Positions 26,388 through 34,917 of a stretch of 50,415 nucleotides of DNA are shown here, piece by piece (within the stretch, counting starts at the first letter, position 1; each line of letters starts with the position of its first letter). Under the pieces are notes generated by a model that saw only the letters and a list, made by a program, of their open reading frames with translations, was not told the DNA's origin and did no database searches. The stretch is from RGIG4576 sp964536025 (GTDB taxonomy: Bacteria; Bacteroidota; Bacteroidia; Bacteroidales; Muribaculaceae), in the NCBI GenBank assembly GCA_964536025.1, contig CAZHXA010000014.1:1-50415 (forward strand), in the 5' to 3' direction. The translations under genes and the position numbers were made by a program.

Positions 26388-26584
26388 ACGTGTGAATAAT
26401 TATTTTGCACCCGGAATATAATTAAGGTCTACGCAATAAACTCAACTCCCCAGCCACATGGTCGGTGAATCTTGTTAAATGTTCGTATGGAAATAAAATA
26501 ATATTTGAGAATCATATAAACCTAAAATCAACTGCAAAGTTAGCAATTTTTTTAATACCACAAATTCTCGTTGTACTCTGCTTG
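26388..26584 (-). promoter_or_regulatory. Promoter and leader region upstream of the MFS remnant
   Basis: On the minus strand TTTG (26561-26564) and TAACTTTG (26535-26542) are 18 bases apart, a good Bacteroidota promoter. The implied leader of about 140 bases to the ATG at 26387 contains a 28-codon ATG frame (26515-26429) and another short open stretch, neither resembling the missing MFS N-terminus. The sequence just after the promoter may mark the deletion scar. Confidence 0.5.
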
Positions 26585-27523
26585 TTAAGAATTTTTGTTT
26601 ATAAGAAAAGACGAAATATGTCTACGATGAGAGCGAGGTGTGTGGTCAGCGTAGCCAAATCGTACTATGATTTGTGGTTGTTCATTTAGATTAAGCGATA
26701 TTTTTAGCATTTCGCGTATAGAATCTTCTTCACAAGGTTGATTCATGTAGGCACATGCTATTCCAAGCGTCTCGGCAGTGAGTAGAACTCTTTCCAATGT
26801 TCTGCCTGTATTTATCCATTCGCTTATGGTGTCGTTGGCTGTAAAGACTGCAAAATGTGAACTGCTAAGCAACTTTTTTAAGTCGCTCTTATTTTGAGTA
26901 TCGGCATTAAGCCCCAAAGGAATAACTAATTTTCTTAAAAAAGAAGGTATATTCAGTGTTCCAAGTGTGTCATAGCTTAATCCGTCGCCTGATTGCTTAG
27001 CATCATGTTCATTATATCTTAACCACTGTTTTAGTTCTTGTTTAAAGTTGGGATTATTCATTTGAGCCGTGTTGGCAATATCCACCAGTTTGCATAATTG
27101 CTTAAATTCTGCGGAGTCATGTTGGTAAATGCAAATATTCCCTTGTTTCAGTTGTAGTATTTGTTCATCGGGAATGATTTTTCCTGAATAGACCGAGCGA
27201 TTTGTTTGTCGGCTGTCAATTGCTTTAGCTAAATTTGTGTTTTTTACACTTTGTGTTTCGGTAAAAGAAATAGTTACGTTGCCGTTAAATTCGTTTATGA
27301 CAGATGTAAATCCAATACTTTCGGCAAAAATGGAAATATTTTCAACAGCACATCCCAAGGATATATAAAGCTCGCGATTTTGGGGGTCTATTACCGGTAA
27401 CGAGCGTGAAAAATCGGGAGAAATGATAATATCATTGTTATCGGTAACCGAAAATTTCCAAGCTTGTGCATTATGTCCTGAAGGAGCAAGTATAGCCTTG
27501 CTTATTAATAGATCAGGTTTCAT
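26585..27523 (-). CDS. Nitroreductase-like flavoprotein (Acg-type)
   Basis: The 312-residue protein resembles the nitroreductase superfamily, in particular the longer Acg-like branch. The N-terminal APSGHNAQAWKF segment is the usual FMN-phosphate binding region, and the EWINTGRTLERVLLTAETLGIACAYMNQP stretch in two parts (about residues 235-265) is the typical central helix of the fold. The C-terminus ends in RFGYADHTPRSHRRH, a common family ending. It is probably cytosolic and binds FMN; the substrate is unknown, and some Acg-type proteins lack reductase activity. It overlaps the DUF4834 gene by 4 bases and is the last gene of the psd operon. Confidence 0.82.
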   Translation of the reverse strand: MKPDLLISKAILAPSGHNAQAWKFSVTDNNDIIISPDFSRSLPVIDPQNRELYISLGCAVENISIFAESIGFTSVINEFNGNVTISFTETQSVKNTNLAKAIDSRQTNRSVYSGKIIPDEQILQLKQGNICIYQHDSAEFKQLCKLVDIANTAQMNNPNFKQELKQWLRYNEHDAKQSGDGLSYDTLGTLNIPSFLRKLVIPLGLNADTQNKSDLKKLLSSSHFAVFTANDTISEWINTGRTLERVLLTAETLGIACAYMNQPCEEDSIREMLKISLNLNEQPQIIVRFGYADHTPRSHRRHISSFLINKNS

Positions 27524-27843
27524 TTTACATCTTCATATTGAGCATCGGAAATTTGCGATTCTTTAGGTGGAGTCTCAGAACTAACCGTCGGTTTTATGTT
27601 ACGTTCGGTTTTTATTTCTTCAAACTCTACGTCTTCACCTGAGTCTTTAAAATAAGCTCGAGCTCGTTCTTTTCGAGAACTTTTTTTTGATTCTTGTGAG
27701 TGTTGCTCTTGTGCTTTTTTATATTGTTTGGCTTGTTGGTCGTAAGCTTTTTTAAATGTGTGAGCTGTTTTCCCAATTGTAAAAAAGAACTTAAACAACG
27801 GAAAAAACACAAAACATATTAATAATATAATCAGTAATTCCAT
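27520..27843 (-). CDS. DUF4834 family membrane-anchored protein
   Basis: The 107-residue protein has one N-terminal membrane helix (about residues 3-23) and a charged cytoplasmic tail rich in Lys, Gln, Ser and Glu, ending in a low-complexity stretch. It matches the DUF4834 family of small Bacteroidales proteins, whose function is unknown. It lies between pssA (40-base gap) and the nitroreductase-like gene (4-base overlap). As I recall it, this order is conserved in Bacteroidales, which hints at a membrane-linked role, but nothing in the sequence shows one. Confidence 0.75.
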   Translation of the reverse strand: MELLIILLICFVFFPLFKFFFTIGKTAHTFKKAYDQQAKQYKKAQEQHSQESKKSSRKERARAYFKDSGEDVEFEEIKTERNIKPTVSSETPPKESQISDAQYEDVK

Positions 27844-27883
27844 AATATTTGATATTTGGGCAATAAATTATCTAATGCAGTTG

Positions 27884-28579
27884 TTATTTCACCAATAATG
27901 AAATAAAGAAGTAGGCTATAATGCTGTAATACAACCCTGTAATGCCAAATAATAATATAAATGACACTACTGCTATTATAAGCAATATGCGATACCAATT
28001 GTTTTTTAATGAAAAATCTTTCATTTTAAAGCTGAACATGGGGATGTTGCACACCATTAAGCCACTGAGTACGATAATCCATAAAAAGGAAATTAAGCTT
28101 ATGCTTGAAGTTTCGTGGCAATAATTGATAAACCCAATCCAAAATATTGCATTTGCAGGTATCGGCATGCCTTTAAATGTTGTAGCTTGTGTTGTATCTA
28201 CATTGAATTTTGCAAGTCTTAAAGCACCGAATATGGCGATTAAAAATGCTGCGTAATTGTATAATTTACCGGGGTTGTAAGATTCCATTGTAGCATAGAG
28301 CAACATGGCTGGAGCAAGTCCGAAACTCACGCAGTCGCTTAAAGAATCCAATTCTTTACCTATAGGAGAAACCGAATTGAGTAAGCGTGCTACAAGTCCA
28401 TCGCAAAAATCAAAAATTGCAGCTAATGCGATAAAAATGAAAGCAACTTGATAGCCGGTTAATTCTCCGTATAGTGAATTACTGTTGAATGCATATATAC
28501 AAGCAATACATCCCGATAACAAGTTAAGACATGTTATTGTATTCGGAATATTGTTTTTTATCGATTGCAATGTTTTCAT
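27884..28579 (-). CDS. pssA: CDP-diacylglycerol-serine O-phosphatidyltransferase
   Basis: PssA makes phosphatidylserine from CDP-diacylglycerol and serine at the inner membrane. The 231-residue protein has the full CDP-alcohol phosphatidyltransferase signature DGxxARx8GxxxDxxxD (from about residue 60: CDGLVAR...GKELDSLSD) and about seven membrane segments. It starts 7 bases after psd, so the two consecutive steps to phosphatidylethanolamine are encoded in order of one transcript. Confidence 0.95.
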   Translation of the reverse strand: MKTLQSIKNNIPNTITCLNLLSGCIACIYAFNSNSLYGELTGYQVAFIFIALAAIFDFCDGLVARLLNSVSPIGKELDSLSDCVSFGLAPAMLLYATMESYNPGKLYNYAAFLIAIFGALRLAKFNVDTTQATTFKGMPIPANAIFWIGFINYCHETSSISLISFLWIIVLSGLMVCNIPMFSFKMKDFSLKNNWYRILLIIAVVSFILLFGITGLYYSIIAYFFISLLVK

Positions 28580-28586
28580 TTTAGAG

Positions 28587-29252
28587 TTATTTCAAACGTG
28601 CTATTTCGGTAACACAACCTTGAGCTTTATCGCCAATCTTTACAAGTATTTCGCTATCAAGTGGCAAGTATAAATCAACACGAGAACCAAACTTGATAAA
28701 ACCGATGTGTTCGTCAACATAGACACGGTCGCCTTCTTCGGCATATGTAACAATGCGTCGTGCAATAGCTCCGGCAACTTGTCGCATGAGAATTTGATGA
28801 CCGTTATCGGTTTCGATTACTATGGTTGAGCGTTCGTTTTCTGTGCTTGATTTTGGTAAATAAGCATTTAGAAAGCGTCCGGCATGATGTGTTACGTATT
28901 TAATAACACCTTCTATGGGTACCCAGTTCGCGTGAACATTAAAAACACTCATAAAAACCGATACTTGCATAACGTTGCACTTTAAGTATTCCGGCTCATA
29001 AACTTCTTCCACCGCAACTACCGTGCCATCCACCGACGAAATAACAATGTTTTTTCTGTCTCCAGTGTAGTGACGTCGTGGAGAACGGAAAAAATTCACA
29101 ACAAATAAGAATATAATCCCTGAAATGATGGCAAAAACTATGGGGATTATTTTGTAGCCTATGAAAAGAAAAGCAAGTCCGTTGAACACTAATAGTATGA
29201 ACAACAGAATAAGAATTATATTATTTCCTTCACGATGAATTTTTACTCTCAT
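28587..29252 (-). CDS. psd: Phosphatidylserine decarboxylase (proenzyme)
   Basis: Psd converts phosphatidylserine to phosphatidylethanolamine. The 221-residue protein (starting at MRVKIHREG; the frame is open 25 codons further but that part covers the promoter) is of the short, membrane-anchored bacterial type. It has two hydrophobic segments near residues 10-50, the conserved VFNVHANWVPIEG region and, near the C-terminus, KFGSRVDLYLP. The G189-S190 bond is the expected self-cleavage site that makes the pyruvoyl cofactor. It is the first gene of the psd-pssA-DUF4834-nitroreductase unit and has its own promoter. Confidence 0.95.
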   Translation of the reverse strand: MRVKIHREGNNIILILLFILLVFNGLAFLFIGYKIIPIVFAIISGIIFLFVVNFFRSPRRHYTGDRKNIVISSVDGTVVAVEEVYEPEYLKCNVMQVSVFMSVFNVHANWVPIEGVIKYVTHHAGRFLNAYLPKSSTENERSTIVIETDNGHQILMRQVAGAIARRIVTYAEEGDRVYVDEHIGFIKFGSRVDLYLPLDSEILVKIGDKAQGCVTEIARLK

Positions 29253-29277
29253 TAGTATGTGTAGTTTAATCCAACTA

Positions 29278-29308
29278 CAAAGATAACGTTTTTTCGTTAA
29301 TGCACAAA
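29278..29308 (-). promoter_or_regulatory. Promoter of psd
   Basis: On the minus strand TTTG (29305-29308) and TATCTTTG (29278-29285) are 19 bases apart. The -33 TTTG is the end of the T-run of the yebC terminator. The leader would be about 20 bases. Confidence 0.7.
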
Positions 29309-29332
29309 AAAAGGTGCGATAACGCACCTTTT
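29309..29332 (-). terminator. Terminator of yebC
   Basis: AAAAGGTGCG (29309-29318) and CGCACCTTTT (29323-29332) form a perfect 10-base stem around a 4-base loop. On the minus strand it is followed by a run of T. It begins 18 bases after the yebC stop codon. Confidence 0.88.
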
Positions 29333-29350
29333 ATAAATGGTATTTCAGAA

Positions 29351-30076
29351 TTAATCTTCCTCTTCTTCTTTCATATTGTGGAAGACGTTTTGCACGTCAT
29401 CGTCGTCTTCAAATTTTTCAAGTAACTTTTCGAGAACTTCGCGTTGTTCTGCTGTTACTTCTTTTAAGTCGTTAGGAATGCGAACAAATTCGGAACTTTC
29501 GATTTCATAGCCGTTGTCTTCAAGATACTTTTGTATATTGGAGTTTTCTTCAAAGGCTCCTGAAAGTACAATTGAGTTTTCGTCTTGTTCTACTTCATCT
29601 ACTCCGTAGTCGATAAGTTCAAGTTCGAGGTCTTCAACTGATACTCCTTCTTTGGGTTTAATATGGAACACACATTTGTGTTCAAACAAGAAAGAAAGAC
29701 TTCCGCTTGTGCCCAAGCTACCATTGAATTTATTGAAATAGCTACGAACGTTGGCAACGGTACGAGTATTGTTGTCGGTAGCAGCTTCGATAAGAATGGC
29801 AATACCGAAAGGTCCGTATCCTTCATATACTATTTCTTTGTAGTCGCTTGCATCTTTATCGGTAGCTTTCTTAATGGCACGTTCAATTGTGTCTTTTGGC
29901 ATGTTTGCTGCCTTAGCGTTAGCAAGAAGTGCACGAAGACGAGCGTTACCGGCAGGATCAGGACCTCCTGATTTTACACATATAGTGATTTCTTTACCAA
30001 TTCGGGTAAATGTGCGTGACATATTACCCCAACGTTTTAGTTTTCTTGCTTTACGAAATTCAAATGCTCTTCCCAT
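29351..30076 (-). CDS. YebC/PmpR/TACO1 family protein
   Basis: The 241-residue protein is a full-length YebC homologue: MGRAFEFRKARKLKRWGNM replaces the usual MAGHSKWxxIKHKK start, as is common in Bacteroidota, followed by the conserved ARLRALLANAKAANMPKDTIERAI in shifted form and YEGYGPFGIAILIEAATDN. YebC proteins have been described as transcription regulators and more recently as ribosome-associated factors that relieve stalling at proline stretches. The C-terminus is strongly acidic (EEEED). It lies 53 bases after pheT on the same strand and ends in a strong terminator. Confidence 0.94.
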   Translation of the reverse strand: MGRAFEFRKARKLKRWGNMSRTFTRIGKEITICVKSGGPDPAGNARLRALLANAKAANMPKDTIERAIKKATDKDASDYKEIVYEGYGPFGIAILIEAATDNNTRTVANVRSYFNKFNGSLGTSGSLSFLFEHKCVFHIKPKEGVSVEDLELELIDYGVDEVEQDENSIVLSGAFEENSNIQKYLEDNGYEIESSEFVRIPNDLKEVTAEQREVLEKLLEKFEDDDDVQNVFHNMKEEEED

Positions 30077-30129
30077 GAGATATATTTATGTTTTATTTAT
30101 AATTCAGTTTATTATTAGAATAATGTGAC

Positions 30130-32592
30130 TTAGCGTAGTTTTGCACCGGCTTCGCGTTCAAGATTAGAAATAATCTTATTCATGACGTTGTCGATTTGCT
30201 TGTCTTGAAGCGTTTTTTCTGCGTCTTGAAGTGTTATGCTGATTGCATAAGATTTCTTGCCTGCCTCAAGGTTTTTACCTTCGTAAACGTCAAATAAGCT
30301 CACGCCTTTAAGAAGCTTCTTTTCGCTTGCTTTTACGATTTTCTCGATTTGCTCAAATGTTATAGATTGGTCAACAAGTAGAGCAAGGTCACGTTTAACA
30401 GGTTGCGTTTTTGGTAAATCTGTGAACGTAACTGTTTTCTTGGCAGCCATTTTAACTAATACATCCCAATCAAATTCGGCGTAGAATACCGGTTGCTCGA
30501 TGTCCATTTTTTTAAGGATGGAATATTTGACGATACCGAGAGAACCGATAGTTTTGTTTCCTCGATTGCAAATATCCAATTTGGCAGAGAATATGTCGTT
30601 CTTTGATTGTGTTATTACTAATTCGTTATTTTCGATACCAAGACGAGCAAATATATTTTCAACAACCGCTTTAAGGTCAAAAACAGAAACTTTGGATTCT
30701 TTTTTCGCCCAGTTGCCATCTATGTCATTTCCGGTCATCCAAAGTCCGAGAGCAGTGTGTTCTGAGAACGGAGCAAGTATTTTTTCGCTTTGATCGGCAT
30801 TTGGGTTAAAATGGTAAACATTTCCGAATTCATACATCTTCAAGTTTGCCATTTTGCGGTTGATGTTGTGTGCAACACTTTCAAGACCACCGAAAAGCAG
30901 AGTTTGACGCATTACGTTAAGGTCGTTGCTTAACGCATTCATCAATTTTACGCATTCATTTTGAGGATAAGCGTTTAGGTTTTCGTAGTAACTTTCAGCA
31001 GTAAGAGAGTTGCACATAATTTCATTAAAACCACATGCAGTTAATTGTTCCGCAATAAGTTTTTGTAGGTCGTTCTTTACGTCTACAATAGATTTGTAAG
31101 AAAGGTTACTGCGTACGCTTTCGTCAAATTCTACATTATTATAACCGTACACGCGAAGAATATCCTCAACTACATCACAAGGGCGTTGAACATCTACGCG
31201 ATAAGTAGGAACAAGTAAGTCAAGTTCGGTCTCGGTTTCTTTTGTTATTTTTATTTCGAGACTTTTTAAAATACTCTTAACGGTATCGGTAGGAATGTTC
31301 TTTCCTATGAGGGAATTAACGTAATCGTAACTTAAAGTTACCGGGAATGCCGGGAAATCTACAGCTTTTTTATCTACGATTTCGCCACATATTTCGCCAC
31401 CTGCAAGTTCTTTAACAAGTAAAGCTGCAAGTTTTAGGTTGTAAATTACGTCATTAGGGTCAATACCTCTTTCAAAGTGGAAAGATGCATCGGTATTTAA
31501 TCCAAATCGGCGTGCTGTTTTTCTAATCCATGTGGGGTGGAAATAAGCAGCTTCAAGGAATATATCGGTGGTTTGTTCGGTTACACCGGAATCAAGACCG
31601 CCGAATACACCACCGATACACATAGGAACTTCGGTGTTGCATATCATTAAATCACGATCGGTCAAAGTGCGTTCCACTTCATCAAGGGTGACAAATTTAG
31701 TGCCTGCTTCAACTGTTTTTACGATTACTTTTTCGCCTGTAACCTTAGCAAGGTCAAAACAGTGAAGAGGTTGTCCCATTCCAAGAAGAATAAAATTGGT
31801 AATATCCACGATGTTGTTTATGGGACGTTGTCCTATGGCTGTAAGGTAGTTGCGAAGCCATTCAGGACTTTCTTGTACTTTTACGTTGCGTATGGTTACA
31901 CCGCAATAGCGAGGGCATGCTTCGGCGTTTTCTACAATTACATCAACAGCACCATTAGCACAATCGCTTTTAAAAGAATCTACATTAGGACGATGTAGCT
32001 CGGCGGGAGTGTCATGAATGTTAAGCCAAGCCGAAAGGTCGCGAGCTATTCCATAGTGAGAACCACCGTCTATGCGATTAGGAGTCAAGTCAACTTCAAG
32101 GACATAATCGTCTTTTACGTTGTAATACTCTTTAGCAAGAGTTCCGGCAGGAATTTCGTTGGGTAATACTATAATTCCGTCGTGTGATTTACCTACGCCT
32201 ATTTCATCTTCGGCACAAATCATACCGAAAGATTCAACTCCACGTATTTTTGATTTTTTTATGGCAAATTCTTTATCTCCATCATAAAGTTTTGTACCTA
32301 CTGTAGCTACAATAACATGTTGTCCGGCAGCTACATTAGGAGCTCCACATACGATTTGAGTAGGATTGCCATCACCAAGATTAACTGTTGTTATGTGTAG
32401 GTGGTCGCTGTCGGGATGATTTTCGCAAGTAAGTACTTCTCCCACGACAAGTCCTTCAAGACCGCCTTTTATTGTTTCAACTTTTTCGATAGTTCCACAT
32501 TCAAGACCAAGTGAGGTGAGTGCGGCTCCCAATTCATCGGGAGTTAGGTTGAAATCTATATATTCTTTCAGCCAATTATAAGATATATTCAT
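30130..32592 (-). CDS. pheT: Phenylalanine-tRNA ligase beta subunit
   Basis: PheT is the large subunit of the tetrameric phenylalanyl-tRNA synthetase. The start at MNISYNWLKEY gives 820 residues; the frame is open for 15 more codons (MAQNEQQ...) but that extension is not conserved in the family. Domains in order are the EMAP/OB tRNA-binding domain (about 40-150, with HPDSDHLHI), B3/B4 editing domain (about 210-390), B5 (about 405-475), the catalytic-like core, and the C-terminal ferredoxin-fold anticodon-binding domain (about 725-820, starting near TDLPKTQPVKRD). pheS is not in the window. yebC follows downstream. Confidence 0.97.
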   Translation of the reverse strand: MNISYNWLKEYIDFNLTPDELGAALTSLGLECGTIEKVETIKGGLEGLVVGEVLTCENHPDSDHLHITTVNLGDGNPTQIVCGAPNVAAGQHVIVATVGTKLYDGDKEFAIKKSKIRGVESFGMICAEDEIGVGKSHDGIIVLPNEIPAGTLAKEYYNVKDDYVLEVDLTPNRIDGGSHYGIARDLSAWLNIHDTPAELHRPNVDSFKSDCANGAVDVIVENAEACPRYCGVTIRNVKVQESPEWLRNYLTAIGQRPINNIVDITNFILLGMGQPLHCFDLAKVTGEKVIVKTVEAGTKFVTLDEVERTLTDRDLMICNTEVPMCIGGVFGGLDSGVTEQTTDIFLEAAYFHPTWIRKTARRFGLNTDASFHFERGIDPNDVIYNLKLAALLVKELAGGEICGEIVDKKAVDFPAFPVTLSYDYVNSLIGKNIPTDTVKSILKSLEIKITKETETELDLLVPTYRVDVQRPCDVVEDILRVYGYNNVEFDESVRSNLSYKSIVDVKNDLQKLIAEQLTACGFNEIMCNSLTAESYYENLNAYPQNECVKLMNALSNDLNVMRQTLLFGGLESVAHNINRKMANLKMYEFGNVYHFNPNADQSEKILAPFSEHTALGLWMTGNDIDGNWAKKESKVSVFDLKAVVENIFARLGIENNELVITQSKNDIFSAKLDICNRGNKTIGSLGIVKYSILKKMDIEQPVFYAEFDWDVLVKMAAKKTVTFTDLPKTQPVKRDLALLVDQSITFEQIEKIVKASEKKLLKGVSLFDVYEGKNLEAGKKSYAISITLQDAEKTLQDKQIDNVMNKIISNLEREAGAKLR

Positions 32593-32752
32593 AGTTTTGA
32601 GTGTATTTTCTGTTGTTTGTTGCTCATTTTGAGCCAATTCACCAAAAATTGTACAAATTTACAAAGAAAATTTTACATTATTCTTGTTTGTGCGTTTTTT
32701 TCGTAGTTTTATAAGTTGATAAAGATAGTAAGTAAAAAAAAAGTCCTATGAA

Positions 32753-32845
32753 ATGAGAAAATATTACTTGCGAGGACAATTTATTGTTGCTATTTTTGTG
32801 TTATGTACACTTATGTGGCGTATATATTATAATATTGATGTTTAA
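32753..32845 (+). CDS. Possible small membrane protein (30 residues)
   Basis: A short ATG frame encodes a basic N-terminus (MRKYYLRGQ), a hydrophobic stretch (FIVAIFVLCTLMW) and a short polar end. It ends 11 bases before the GTG of the TPR gene, a spacing that would allow coupled translation. The layout is that of a small single-pass membrane peptide, but the TPR promoter pair lies inside this frame and chance cannot be excluded at this length. Confidence 0.25.
   Translation: MRKYYLRGQFIVAIFVLCTLMWRIYYNIDV
32767..32798 (+). promoter_or_regulatory. Possible promoter of the TPR protein gene
   Basis: CTTG (32767-32770, one mismatch to TTTG) and TATTTTTG (32791-32798) are 20 bases apart. The leader to the GTG at 32857 would be about 50 bases. 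Confidence 0.45.
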
Positions 32846-32856
32846 TAATAACAAAA

Positions 32857-33609
32857 GTGAGAATTTTATCAATATTGTTGTTGCTGTTTTTTGCTTGTGG
32901 AAAAATTCAAGCACAAATAGACTATAATAAACTGAATGAGAAAGCTGAACGTTTTATACAATTTCAAGAGTGGCGAAATGCTAATGCTATGTATTTGCTA
33001 ATGCTTGACAATCGTAATGATGATTTCGGTTCTTATTCTCGTGCAATTGTTACGAGCGGTTTGATAGGAGACGGACAATCACAATTGGACTTGCTTGAAC
33101 GAACACAGAAAGCCGGTATTCCATTGGATTCAATATTTTCTCAAGTGCGAGTTTTTTCGTTTGATATAGGAGAGTATCAAGAATATGAACGCTTCTTGAA
33201 ACTTGTAAAACACACTCATTCGTGGCTGGCTCGTCCCATAAATATGAGATTGCTGAAATATTATGATTTTAGAAACGATGCACCGAATATGGTGTCGATA
33301 GGACAAGAATTGCTCGTTGCTACACCTAATGAAGTGAATTATCTTGGAGTTGTGGCACGAGGTTTTGTGTTGATGGGAGATTTTGAAAACGGTGCCGATG
33401 TTTATGAGCGTATATTGTCGATAGATGATAAAAATTATGAAGCACTCATAGCAATGGGAAATTATTTTTATGTGATGTGGAAAGCTGCTGAGGGAACACG
33501 TTCACAATTAAGTGATAACAAGCAGAAATCTCTGGAATATTTTCATAGAGCCGATAAAGTCCATTCTACACCTTATGTAACATCGGTAATAAATGAATTA
33601 AGCGAGTAA
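32857..33609 (+). CDS. Secreted tetratricopeptide-like protein
   Basis: The 250-residue protein has a signal peptide (about residues 1-19, MRILSILLLLFFACGKIQA, cleavage before QIDYN) and helical TPR-like repeats over most of the rest, for example EVNYLGVVARGFVLMGDFENGADVYERIL. No catalytic motif is visible. It uses a GTG start; the nearest upstream ATG is out of frame. Periplasmic TPR proteins usually act as scaffolds, but no partner is evident: the next gene is convergent. The family is unnamed as far as I can see. Confidence 0.78.
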   Translation: MRILSILLLLFFACGKIQAQIDYNKLNEKAERFIQFQEWRNANAMYLLMLDNRNDDFGSYSRAIVTSGLIGDGQSQLDLLERTQKAGIPLDSIFSQVRVFSFDIGEYQEYERFLKLVKHTHSWLARPINMRLLKYYDFRNDAPNMVSIGQELLVATPNEVNYLGVVARGFVLMGDFENGADVYERILSIDDKNYEALIAMGNYFYVMWKAAEGTRSQLSDNKQKSLEYFHRADKVHSTPYVTSVINELSE

Positions 33610-33616
33610 TCTGTTT

Positions 33617-34915
33617 TTAGATAATTCTTTTGAAGTAAATTAAAGTTTGTATTGTACCGCGAAGGGCTAAATAGGAGATAAAAGATAGCCATAATCGATG
33701 GTTGTCACATGTTCCGGGTAAAAGGTAAAATAATGCGAAGTATACACAAGAGGCACAAAAAACCGATATGAGCATGCCACGTGTAGCAGTCAAGCCTATG
33801 AAAACACCGTCCCAAATGAATGCTGCCATTCCGGCAAAAGGTATGGCTATGCACCACCATTTATATTGCATAGCTGTGTTTATTACTGCGGAGTCGTTGG
33901 TTATCAATGAGAAAATGTATTGTAAACCGGTTCCGTAAATAAGAGTAAAGACAATAGCAATGGCAAATCCCCATACAAAAAGGTGTTGTATGCAACGTTT
34001 TTGATTTTCATAGTCTTTTGCTCCTGTAAATTTTCCTACAATGGCTTCACCGGCAAAGGCAAATCCGTCCATAAAATAAGAAAACAGGATGAATAATTGC
34101 ATTATGATGGTATTTGCTGCAAGTGTTGTATCTCCGGCTCCGGCTCCTTGTGCTGTAAAAAACAGTGTTACAAGCATAAGACACAAACTACGCATGAATA
34201 TATCGCTATTAATGCTGAAAAAACGATTTAAGCATGAAAGTTTTAATGCTTCGTTCCAATTTATTTCGGTGAAAATGTTTTTGTGTCTTTGAAATATTAG
34301 AAACAACGAGAATAGTAAGCCTATATAAGATGCAATAAGTGTACCGAATGCAATTCCTATGAATCCCATATCGCAAACGAATACGGCAATTATGCTTGTT
34401 ATGATATTCACGATGTTTATGCCTATCGATATGTACATGGGTCGTGTGGAATCTTGCATTCCCAAGAACCATCCATGTATTGCCATAGTGGAAAGAATTG
34501 CCGGTGCATTCCAAATGCATATTTTGTAATAAGTTTCTGCTGTTGTTTGAACTTCGAGAGACGGAGCTATAATTGTAAACGCAAGCCATTTTATGGGATA
34601 TTGCAATAAGATTATCGTTATAGCTATGACTAATGCCATAGAAACTGCCTGTATGAGGGTGTTTTTTGCAAGATTTAAATCGTTATGACCATAGGCTTGT
34701 GCTGTGATACCCGATGTTCCCATGCGTAAAAAACCGAAATTCCAATAAATGAGATTGAATATCATGCTTCCCACAGCAATAGCTCCTATATATTCGGTTT
34801 TTCCTAAATGTCCTGCAAATCCTGTATCAATGAAGCCGAGCAATGGTACTGTGATATTGGCTATAATAGCAGGTAAAGCAATATGTAAGATACTTTTGTT
34901 CACAAAAATGCACAA
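33617..34915 (-). CDS. MATE family efflux transporter
   Basis: The 432-residue inner-membrane protein has 12 membrane segments in two related halves, with the MATE signatures PAIIANITVPLLGFIDTGFAGHLG at the N-terminus in two parts and DGFAFAGEAIVGKFTGAKD in the second half. MATE (DinF-like) proteins export cationic compounds or flavins in exchange for Na+ or H+. It lies 2 bases after a HAD phosphatase gene, so both share a message. Substrate is unknown. Its end is 7 bases from the end of the convergent TPR gene. Confidence 0.93.
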   Translation of the reverse strand: MCIFVNKSILHIALPAIIANITVPLLGFIDTGFAGHLGKTEYIGAIAVGSMIFNLIYWNFGFLRMGTSGITAQAYGHNDLNLAKNTLIQAVSMALVIAITIILLQYPIKWLAFTIIAPSLEVQTTAETYYKICIWNAPAILSTMAIHGWFLGMQDSTRPMYISIGINIVNIITSIIAVFVCDMGFIGIAFGTLIASYIGLLFSLFLIFQRHKNIFTEINWNEALKLSCLNRFFSINSDIFMRSLCLMLVTLFFTAQGAGAGDTTLAANTIIMQLFILFSYFMDGFAFAGEAIVGKFTGAKDYENQKRCIQHLFVWGFAIAIVFTLIYGTGLQYIFSLITNDSAVINTAMQYKWWCIAIPFAGMAAFIWDGVFIGLTATRGMLISVFCASCVYFALFYLLPGTCDNHRLWLSFISYLALRGTIQTLIYFKRII

Positions 34916-34917
34916 GA

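Noticed and set aside
26429..26515. 28-codon ATG frame on the minus strand in the leader of the MFS remnant
   Set aside because: It has no resemblance to the missing MFS N-terminus or to a leader peptide, and such frames are expected by chance.
33596..33640. Short ATCT/AGAT hairpin between the convergent TPR and MATE genes
   Set aside because: Four pairs are too few to call a terminator.
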